A stretch of 12,440 nt of DNA. It comes from CBDUBU01 sp965365465. GTDB taxonomy: Bacteria; Bacteroidota; Rhodothermia; Rhodothermales; DASSAV01. The notes beneath the pieces are model-generated. The model was given only the letters and a program-made list of their open reading frames with translations, ran no database searches and was not told the DNA's origin. Below are positions 1 through 5,421 of the stretch, in pieces. Position 1 is the stretch's first letter. Each line of letters begins with the position of its first letter. Location of the stretch: contig CBDUBU010000110.1 of assembly GCA_965365465.1 (NCBI GenBank), forward strand, positions 1 to 12,440. The letters are read 5' to 3'. The translations under genes and the position numbers were made by a program.

Positions 1-591
1 AGCCGCTTGCAGGTGGTCCAGGTCGCCGTAGAAGTTATGGGCGTTGTACCAGTTCGTATTGGCGTACTGCGGCATATCCAGCCACGGAAACCCGCCGTAC
101 GGCTCATTGAGCACGTTTACCTTGACTTCGTTGATAACCACGTCCTGCTGGTTTTGCAGATTTTCCTGCGTGATGTCGAGGCCCTTCATGCGGTCGGCTT
201 CGGCCCAGAGCATCGTTTCGAGCTTGTTCGAGGGGACGATCTCGAAGTAGTTCGTGAAGTCGAAGCGCGTAGAACCGTTGAGCACGCCGCCGTTGCGCTG
301 GACGAGCCGGATGAACTCCATCTTCCCCAGGTTTTCAGACCCCTGGAACATCATGTGCTCGAACAGGTGCGCGAAGCCGGTGCGCTCTCGCGGCTCGATG
401 CGGAAGCCTATGTTATAGTACACCGCCACCACCACGGTCGGCGCCGTGTGATCGGGCGAGAGCACCACCTTCAGGCCGTTGTCGAGTTTGTGGTATTCGA
501 CCGGCACGCTGAATTCGGCGGCCCCCTGCCCGAAGGCCATGGAAACGCCGGCGAGGCAAAGCAGGATCGGGAGCAGAAGGGCTTTTCTCAT
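1..591 (-). CDS. Secreted M16 (pitrilysin/insulinase) family zinc metallopeptidase, N-terminal part
   Basis: This is the first 197 residues of a zinc peptidase that probably works in the periplasm or at the outer membrane; the rest lies beyond the left edge. The inverted zinc motif HLFEH is complete: H75 and H79 bind zinc, E78 is the catalytic base, and E155 in NEV, 76 residues after H79, fits the third ligand. The context SERTGFAHLFEH-like, with RTGFAHLFEHMMF here, and the downstream NGGVLNGSTRFDFTNYFE are standard M16 sequence. The N-terminus is a signal peptide: basic MRK, a hydrophobic run to about residue 19, then AFGQG, where cleavage is likely. The start at 591 is supported by GGAGAGG (596-602) four bases upstream. 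It lies 194 bp downstream of the PDZ protease gene on the same strand. The family is certain; whether this is a short (about 430 residues) or long M16 form cannot be told. Confidence 0.95.
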   Translation of the reverse strand, partial: MRKALLLPILLCLAGVSMAFGQGAAEFSVPVEYHKLDNGLKVVLSPDHTAPTVVVAVYYNIGFRIEPRERTGFAHLFEHMMFQGSENLGKMEFIRLVQRNGGVLNGSTRFDFTNYFEIVPSNKLETMLWAEADRMKGLDITQENLQNQQDVVINEVKVNVLNEPYGGFPWLDMPQYANTNWYNAHNFYGDLDHLQAA

Positions 592-595
592 AGAA

Positions 596-602
596 CCTCT
601 CC
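596..602 (-). promoter_or_regulatory. Ribosome binding site of the M16 peptidase gene
   Basis: GGAGAGG on the minus strand lies four bases before the ATG at 591. It supports that start. In the rest of the 592-785 gap I see no clear promoter box and no convincing terminator for the protease gene upstream, although a pyrimidine-rich run (TTTCTTCCTCTTTTTC on the minus strand, roughly 729-745) lies in it. Confidence 0.6.
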
Positions 603-785
603 ACCAGAAGAGCAGATGAGCGATAAAGAGTTTATGGCAGCATTGCGCCGCTGTGGGTCGCCGTTGTCGGAAGGCATTCTTGCATCCTGAAGCGTGGAAA
701 ATGCCAGCGCCTGTTACGAAAAAGAGGAAGAAAGGTTACACCGCGTCCGCTGCACGCCGGGCATGGGGGCGAAGGATGGCCTTTC

Positions 786-1802
786 TCACCCCTTTTCCTC
801 CGGAATGACATTCAGGAAGATCTTTTTCGTTCCGCGCAGCACAGCTACCGGCGTGAGGGCGCCAATGCGCTCGTCGGTGAGCAGGCGCAGCAGATCGTCG
901 ATTCCGGTGATGCGATGACCGGCCAGCCCCAGCAGCACATCGTTCTTGCAAAGCCCCGCACGTTCCGCCGGACTATTCTCCATGACTTCCACGATAAGTA
1001 CGCCGCCTTTTTCTTCGAGTTCGTGCAGGCGGCGCAGGCGCAGCGGAATCTCGACGTTCTGCCCGGCTACGCCGATGGCGCTCCGGCGAACCAGCCCGTG
1101 CCGGATCAGCTCTCCGGCGATGAACCGCGCCGTGTTGATGCCTACGGCAAAAGCAATGCCCTGGGCGGGCAGGATCATGGCCGTGTTGACGCCAATGACC
1201 TCGCACCGGGAATTGACGAGCGGGCCGCCCGAATTTCCGGGATTGAGCGCCGCATCCGTCTGAATCACGTCTTCCATGAGCCTTCCGGAGCGGGCGCGAA
1301 GCGACCTGCCGAGCGCGCTGACAACGCCTGCCGTGACCGAATGCTGGAACCCGTACGGATTGCCGATCGCCACGGCAAGCTGGCCCGGCTGCAACGCGCC
1401 GGAATCGCCGAGGCGTGCGGGGGTCAGGTCCGGCGCGTCCACGCGGAGAACCGCCAGATCCGTTTCCGGGTCGTCTCCAATGATTTCGGCTCGGAACCTC
1501 CGCCCATCTGAAAGGCCCACATCGACGCGTGAAGCCCCATGCACCACGTGGCTGTTCGTGAGAACAAACCCGTCGGGGGTAAAGACGAAACCCGATCCGC
1601 TGCCTGCCTTCCGCTCCGTTCGGCGGCGGTCCCTCCGCCGTATGTCCACACTGACCACGCTCGGCCCGACCGTCCTTGCAACGCGTGTGACGGCTTGCGA
1701 GTATGCATCAAACAGAACCTCATCGCCCGGTTGCTCCTTCGGAGACAGGGGAGAAAGGGATTCGCTCGAGCCGGTTGCAGCCAGCACATAAACACGCGCC
1801 AT
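786..1802 (-). CDS. HtrA/DegP-like trypsin-fold serine protease with one PDZ domain
   Basis: A 338-residue S1C-type protease. The catalytic triad is complete: H85 in TNSHVV, D115 in ETDLAVL, and S191 in NPGNSGGPL. The protease domain covers about residues 40-225. One PDZ domain follows at about 241-336, with the typical SPAERAGL and DVLLGL segments. Such enzymes degrade or inspect misfolded proteins, with the PDZ domain recognising C-terminal tails. Unlike classical periplasmic DegP there is only one PDZ domain, and I see no signal peptide or membrane segment at the N-terminus, so a cytoplasmic enzyme is possible. The reading frame also allows a GTG start at 1808, but AAGGAAGAGG (1808-1817) overlaps that codon and is well placed, five bases before the ATG at 1802, so 1802 is chosen. 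The thioesterase gene ends 76 bp upstream on the same strand, so the two may be co-transcribed. Confidence 0.93.
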   Translation of the reverse strand: MARVYVLAATGSSESLSPLSPKEQPGDEVLFDAYSQAVTRVARTVGPSVVSVDIRRRDRRRTERKAGSGSGFVFTPDGFVLTNSHVVHGASRVDVGLSDGRRFRAEIIGDDPETDLAVLRVDAPDLTPARLGDSGALQPGQLAVAIGNPYGFQHSVTAGVVSALGRSLRARSGRLMEDVIQTDAALNPGNSGGPLVNSRCEVIGVNTAMILPAQGIAFAVGINTARFIAGELIRHGLVRRSAIGVAGQNVEIPLRLRRLHELEEKGGVLIVEVMENSPAERAGLCKNDVLLGLAGHRITGIDDLLRLLTDERIGALTPVAVLRGTKKIFLNVIPEEKG

Positions 1803-1807
1803 AAACA

Positions 1808-1817
1808 CCTCTTCCTT
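1808..1817 (-). promoter_or_regulatory. Ribosome binding site deciding the protease start
   Basis: AAGGAAGAGG on the minus strand ends five bases before ATG 1802. It overlaps the alternative GTG codon at 1806-1808, which argues against that codon as the start. Confidence 0.6.
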
Positions 1818-1878
1818 GCGCCGGAGCCGATTCCGGCAAGTTGCTTTGTCCGGGAGCGCGGGCGCCGGGCCTGCTGCT

Positions 1879-2379
1879 TCAGTTCTGGTGAATCAGTCCC
1901 ACCGGGCTGATCCAGAGCGCTCCGTAAGCCCGCTGGTTCTCCTCATCCGCAGGCGTTTCGGGCGCCGGCAGATCCACGGCGCTGCGGTGCGCCACGCCGG
2001 AGCCGAAGGCCAGCAAGTTTCCTTCGCCGTCGTGTAAAATGGCCTCTACGACGTAGCCCGTACCGGCTGAAGCCAGCACCCGCGCCGCTGCCGTAATGGC
2101 GCCGCCGCCCGAACTTCCGACAACCTGAATCGAGAAGTTATTGGTCACTACGCGGCGGTCATCGACCAGCGACCCGGCGGCCAGGGACGCCGCGTCCGTC
2201 AGGATTTTGTAGTACAGGGCGCGGTCGATCAGGCCGTCCGCGTCCCGGTTGGCCTCCTGGATCTGAAAGGTCACATGAGCGGCGCCCAGCGAAACGTCCA
2301 GATCGGATACTTCGTTTGTCGTGGAAGGAGCAGCCCTGTAGAGGCGCTCCAGAGTCTGAAAATGCCGTTCTCCAATCAT
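1879..2379 (-). CDS. PaaI-like hotdog-fold acyl-CoA thioesterase family protein
   Basis: A 166-residue single-domain protein with the 4HBT/PaaI layout. The long hotdog helix is seen at about residues 56-71 (YYKILTDAASLAAGSLV), followed by strands around VVTNNFSIQVVG (78-88), GAITAAARVLASAGTGYVVEAILHD and NLLAFGSGVAHRS (to 133). Members hydrolyse acyl-CoA or related thioesters in the cytoplasm; the substrate cannot be read from sequence. D62 in the helix is at a place where the family often has an acidic residue, which I infer to be catalytic. The C-terminal 30 residues (PAPETPADEENQRAYG and on) are an extra tail of unclear role. The start is uncertain: the ATG at 2379 has no Shine-Dalgarno, but the frame upstream to a TTG at 2478 has only rare start codons and reads like non-coding sequence. 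The protease gene follows 76 bp downstream. Confidence 0.82.
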   Translation of the reverse strand: MIGERHFQTLERLYRAAPSTTNEVSDLDVSLGAAHVTFQIQEANRDADGLIDRALYYKILTDAASLAAGSLVDDRRVVTNNFSIQVVGSSGGGAITAAARVLASAGTGYVVEAILHDGEGNLLAFGSGVAHRSAVDLPAPETPADEENQRAYGALWISPVGLIHQN

Positions 2380-2580
2380 GATGTATGTGCCATTCTGTCT
2401 GGTCGTTGCAGAGATTATTTGTTGGAACAGACAATCAAAAAGCAGTCCGTTTCCGAAACATGACAAAAGTGGCAGCAAACAGCCGGGCGCGGGGCGTGTG
2501 GAATAGCAGCAAGAGAGGCCGGCCTCTCTTACCCCTGCCAGCTATCTCTCCCCCTCAGCCTGTACCATCTCCGAGAGGGT
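2380..2580. other. Intergenic region upstream of the thioesterase gene
   Basis: The 201-bp gap between the small protein gene and the thioesterase gene is AT-rich near 2400-2460. It holds an 11-bp palindrome GTTTCCGAAAC (2449-2459) and the larger palindrome at 2511-2530. On the minus strand AATAAT lies near 2418-2423, but no good -35 or TTG box is at the right distance, so the thioesterase promoter is not assigned. Confidence 0.4.
2511..2530. repeat. Perfect 20-bp palindrome, possible terminator stem or operator
   Basis: AAGAGAGGCCGGCCTCTCTT reads the same on both strands with no spacer. As RNA it could form a hairpin of about eight pairs with a GC-rich loop end. It lies 50 bp after the stop of the small protein gene and 131 bp before the thioesterase start, both read on the minus strand. 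No U-tract follows on either strand, so it is a weak candidate for an intrinsic terminator; a dimeric regulator site is the alternative. Confidence 0.55.
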
Positions 2581-2844
2581 TCAATTGAGTTTGTAAGAGG
2601 CGAAAACGGGAGGGCGCGGCGTTTCATCCCTTACAGGTTCTATCTCCTTTGCGTGCTGCAAGGCGCGCATGTAGTTGCGCAACAGGTCGTGCAGGAGTAG
2701 GAACGCTTCCCGTGGCTCCAGCAAGAGCGTCTGGTTGCCAAGCTGCATAAACACATTACCGGTATCGCACCAGCCATTGTCGAGCAGCCCGTACTGCTGC
2801 GCAGAACACAACAGATCTGCAAGAACATCATGAGGGTATTCCAT
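2581..2844 (-). CDS. Small protein of unknown function (87 residues)
   Basis: I do not recognise this protein. The start at 2844 is well supported: AAAGGAGG (2853-2860) lies eight bases upstream, and a Bacteroidota-like promoter box lies at 2919-2926. The frame extends upstream to a GTG at 2919, but that extension has no ribosome site. The protein begins MEYPHDVLADLL, has an apparent short strand pair (GNVFMQLGNQTLLLEP, about 29-44), then a hydrophobic amphipathic helix (REAFLLLHDLLRNYMRALQH, about 45-64), and a proline- and charge-rich tail. There are two cysteines (C13, C26), no signal peptide and no clear membrane segment, so it is likely cytoplasmic. It stands alone: 201 bp separate it from the thioesterase gene and 223 bp from the VIT/VWA gene. 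Coding status is inferred from the ribosome site and sensible composition. Confidence 0.75.
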   Translation of the reverse strand: MEYPHDVLADLLCSAQQYGLLDNGWCDTGNVFMQLGNQTLLLEPREAFLLLHDLLRNYMRALQHAKEIEPVRDETPRPPVFASYKLN

Positions 2845-2852
2845 TCTTCCAG

Positions 2853-2860
2853 CCTCCTTT
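2853..2860 (-). promoter_or_regulatory. Strong Shine-Dalgarno of the small protein gene
   Basis: AAAGGAGG on the minus strand, eight bases before ATG 2844. It is the best ribosome binding site in the window and fixes this start against the upstream GTG at 2919. Confidence 0.75.
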
Positions 2861-2918
2861 CCCGATTTGAAGAAGGCGTCCCTGGGTGTTGAGGACTCCT
2901 TCCTTTCAGGAGTACGCA

Positions 2919-2926
2919 CAAAAATA
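2919..2926 (-). promoter_or_regulatory. Candidate Bacteroidota -7 promoter box for the small protein gene
   Basis: TATTTTTG on the minus strand fits the TAnnTTTG -7 consensus described for Bacteroidota primary sigma factors. It would place the transcript start near 2912 and give a leader of about 68 bases. The partner TTG of the -33 box is not found at the usual distance, so the call rests on one box in an AT-rich stretch. Confidence 0.35.
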
Positions 2927-2995
2927 TTCTTTCACAATGCCTTGATGTAAAATAGTTGTTGTTACACTTGAAAAAGAAGGAAGCCTTTCAGACCT

Positions 2996-3039
2996 GCGAC
3001 CGTTTCCCCGGAGGATAAGCTCCCCGGGAAAACGGTCGC
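2996..3039 (-). terminator. Long GC-rich stem-loop after the VIT/VWA gene, probable transcript end
   Basis: The arms GCGACCGTTT (2996-3005) and AAACGGTCGC (3030-3039) pair perfectly, and an inner CCCCGG/CCGGG continues the stem with small bulges around a loop near 3012-3022. It lies 29 bases after the stop of the VIT/VWA gene on the minus strand. The strand after the stem is not an immediate U-tract; a short U-rich run (TTCTTTTTC) comes about 17-25 bases later. A transcript end or 3' stabilising hairpin is likely; a classical intrinsic terminator is not proven. Confidence 0.55.
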
Positions 3040-3067
3040 GGCAGTTCAGGTTGAGGGGCAGAGATGT

Positions 3068-5230
3068 TCAGCGGACGAGGGCAACCGTCAGCGTATAACG
3101 CTGCGTGGGGGTTGTGACGACGACCAGATACGTTCCGCTTGCAACGGGCTGACCGGCATCGCTGGCGCCGTCCCATACGAGTTCGAAACGGCTGATTGCT
3201 CCGAAGTCGTCTAGCCGGAGCGTCCGGACAAGCTGCCCCATGATGTTGTAGATCTCGATCCGGATGTCTGCGGCATCTACGGGCGCTGCAAAGTGAGCCG
3301 AGATCGTCGTCTGCGTCGTAAACGGGTTGGGATAGGCTTCCAGCGCGCCTTTTCCTGGGGCAGGGGCTTCCTGGTCCTTCTCGATGGGCGTGGTCTCTCC
3401 TTCATCCGTGCAGGTGTTGCATATCTCGCCGCCCTGTGCGGGTTCAAGCGCAAGGAAGGCCGTATACATCGAAAGAACGCGGTAATTGAGGCTCTGGCTG
3501 ATGATCTGGCTGATGATGTCATTGCCTGGATAGCCTTGCTCCAGCAAGTGGATTTGCTTGCCGGTCCAGAAAGCTGCTAGCGTCGTATCGGATGTCGCCG
3601 CGTCTTCTTCCTTCAGCGTGATGCGCTGCGAGAAGGGGGTGGTGCGGTAGATGCCTGAGGTCTCGATGACAAAAGGGAAAGAGCCGTAATACTTGCCGAC
3701 TTGCAGGATGGGTTCATCCAGGTTCAATGCCTGAAGGTTGTCGCTGGAGGAAAAGCGGCCGTAGGAAAACCCGTGCTCCAGCGTGGTGTGCATATCGAAC
3801 GAACTGATAGCGCCGCCCAAAGCGCCGAACGACTGCGCCAGCGCCTGCGAGAAGGTCGCTCCGTTGCGCAGGCTTTCATGCGCGCCTCCTGTCAGCCGGG
3901 CCAGGTTGGTATAGAAGTATTCATTGCCGAAATACGTCCTTCCTCCGATGGTGTAGTAAGCATAGTTCCGGTTTGCCAGGTCAATGATGTAGATGGGAGG
4001 AAGCTGGCCGGTTTTGGCCTTGAGGTCGGCGATCAGGTTATTGGCCGCCGCTGCCTCGCCGACCTGATCCGAACTGGAAATCAGCAGCAAACTGCCTCCG
4101 GAGCCGTACGCTGTCGTGAAGTCAATCCCGCTGGAAAGGGCGGCGGTGAGGTTGCTGTATCCGGGTAGGGGCTTCGGACCAAACGCCTTGAAGGTTGCCT
4201 CGATGGAGGCCGAGTCTGCCGGAATCCACTTGTCACTGGCGCGCAGAACATCGAGCCTGGAGAGAATGACATTGAAGGAGTCGGTGGGAGCCAGGCGTGT
4301 GTGGAGCGCCGTGCGAACCGCTTGAATCAGTTCCGATTCGGCAACCGTGGTTTTGGAAGCTTCATAGTCCAGGATCACCATGACCTTTCGGCGGTTCGGC
4401 ACGTTGAGGGCTTCGGAAGGAAGCAGCGCGAGTTGGTACCATCCTTCGTCCTGGTATCGGGCGTGGCTCAGGTAAACGCCCTTTTGCATGGGAGAATCGA
4501 AGGCCAGATGGAGCGAGCCTTGCAGGTTATCCCAGGTGAGGTCGGCCGCAGCGTAGTGGCCGAGGGAGTCACTGTGAGCCGGCTTCAGGGACGCAGCGGG
4601 CAGTTCGAGTATTCGCGGGTTGCGCCAGTTCGCATCCGGCCATACAAGCAGGCGCATGGTTTTCAGCGGGTTATAGGAGGATCGGATGAGATCCGACGGA
4701 ATGGCTGAGGCTACGGTCTGCGCCGTCCACTCCGTCGGCATCAGGTACGTGATCTTCACCTTGCGCTTCTCATTGCGGTGCATCGGGTAGACGCGCAGTT
4801 CATAGGCGCCATTGCCTCTCTTGAAAAGGATCGAAGGGTCGCGCCGGCGCCGCACGATATTTTCATAAATGTTCGAGGCCGTCCACTGATCCATGATGTC
4901 AGCGCGGATGATGTCATCTCCGATCCACAACCAGGAGTCTGTGACGGACGCCTCTTCAGGCAGGTTGAAATAGAACTGCACCTCCAGAGAGTCGCTGCCG
5001 GTAAAACCTGCGCCGCGGGCGGAGAAGGTGAGGTACAGTCCATACTCCATGTAAATGCCTTTGGGGCGTACGGAAAGGACGGCTTCCTCGATGGTTCCGG
5101 GATAGCTGTACCAGGGCTGTTGTGGGTCTAGCACGCTCAGGTAGCCCTGCGCGAAGGACAGGCTGCCCGGCAGCAAGGCCGCCAGCGCCACGGCTGCAAG
5201 GAAGCGTTTGATTCGGTAACTGGTAAACAT
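3068..5230 (-). CDS. T9SS-exported VIT domain / von Willebrand A domain protein
   Basis: A 720-residue secreted protein. Residues 1-28 are a signal peptide (YRIKR, a hydrophobic core, then SFAQG). A VIT domain covers about 45-165; key segments are FYFNLPEEASV, ADIMDQWTASNIYENIV and YELRVYPMHRNEKRKVKITY. A VWA-like domain spans about 282-470, starting KVMVILDYEAS. Its metal site is eroded: DxSxS reads D288-Y-E-A-S292, the usual Thr is S359, and the usual TDG reads SSD (386-388). A linker with a lone CNTC (604-607) precedes a type A T9SS sorting domain (about 632-720: AYPNPFTTQTTIS, IYNIMGQLVRTL, WDGASDAGQPVASGTY). By family knowledge the sorting domain routes the protein through the outer membrane and is removed there. 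VIT/VWA proteins usually bind partners or form surface structures; the partner here is unknown. ATG 5230 has only a weak GGAG about 11 bases upstream but begins the signal peptide. The gene diverges from the kinase gene. Confidence 0.9.
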   Translation of the reverse strand: MFTSYRIKRFLAAVALAALLPGSLSFAQGYLSVLDPQQPWYSYPGTIEEAVLSVRPKGIYMEYGLYLTFSARGAGFTGSDSLEVQFYFNLPEEASVTDSWLWIGDDIIRADIMDQWTASNIYENIVRRRRDPSILFKRGNGAYELRVYPMHRNEKRKVKITYLMPTEWTAQTVASAIPSDLIRSSYNPLKTMRLLVWPDANWRNPRILELPAASLKPAHSDSLGHYAAADLTWDNLQGSLHLAFDSPMQKGVYLSHARYQDEGWYQLALLPSEALNVPNRRKVMVILDYEASKTTVAESELIQAVRTALHTRLAPTDSFNVILSRLDVLRASDKWIPADSASIEATFKAFGPKPLPGYSNLTAALSSGIDFTTAYGSGGSLLLISSSDQVGEAAAANNLIADLKAKTGQLPPIYIIDLANRNYAYYTIGGRTYFGNEYFYTNLARLTGGAHESLRNGATFSQALAQSFGALGGAISSFDMHTTLEHGFSYGRFSSSDNLQALNLDEPILQVGKYYGSFPFVIETSGIYRTTPFSQRITLKEEDAATSDTTLAAFWTGKQIHLLEQGYPGNDIISQIISQSLNYRVLSMYTAFLALEPAQGGEICNTCTDEGETTPIEKDQEAPAPGKGALEAYPNPFTTQTTISAHFAAPVDAADIRIEIYNIMGQLVRTLRLDDFGAISRFELVWDGASDAGQPVASGTYLVVVTTPTQRYTLTVALVR

Positions 5231-5247
5231 AAGGGTGCATGCTCCGC

Positions 5248-5253
5248 ATTATA
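5248..5253 (-). promoter_or_regulatory. Candidate -10 box (TATAAT) for the VIT/VWA gene
   Basis: TATAAT on the minus strand lies 17 bases before ATG 5230. The sequence 17 bases further upstream (TACTAC) is a poor -35 box, so the call is tentative. On the plus strand of the same divergent region, TTGACA (5351-5356) is a perfect -35 hexamer, but the matching -10 (AGGAAT, 5374-5379) is poor; if used it would start a transcript before ATG 5422. Confidence 0.3.
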
Positions 5254-5421
5254 AAAGAATACTGTTGCTTGTAGTAGTACACCCGAGAAGCGGTCCATAT
5301 GTAATGCAGGGCATGGCTAAAGTCCTGACCGGATGCGCCGATATTCATAGTTGACATGCACCCTGCGAGGCGCAGGAATAGCCCATTCACCCAGTTCGGG
5401 CGCCTTCATGCAATCTCTTTC

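Noticed and set aside
7..690. Open frame of 227 codons on the plus strand over the M16 gene
   Set aside because: It is antisense to a gene with intact zinc-site motifs and signal peptide. Its product is rich in H, R, V and E with no recognisable domain, as expected of the opposite strand of GC-rich coding DNA.
915..1511. Open frame of 198 codons on the plus strand over the PDZ protease gene
   Set aside because: Antisense to a gene with a complete catalytic triad; no domain or start signal of its own.
1..5230. The minus-strand genes as a single functional operon or defence island
   Set aside because: Gaps of 76-223 bp with palindromes and promoter-like boxes separate most of them, and the products (protease, thioesterase, surface protein, peptidase) are ordinary cell-envelope and housekeeping families without nuclease, methylase or toxin signs.
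5356..5421. 22-residue N-terminal extension of the kinase from ATG 5356
   Set aside because: It would place MHPARRRNSPFTQFG before the signal peptide, has no Shine-Dalgarno, and overlaps a TTGACA box. The start at 5422 gives a normal export signal, though 5356 cannot be fully excluded.
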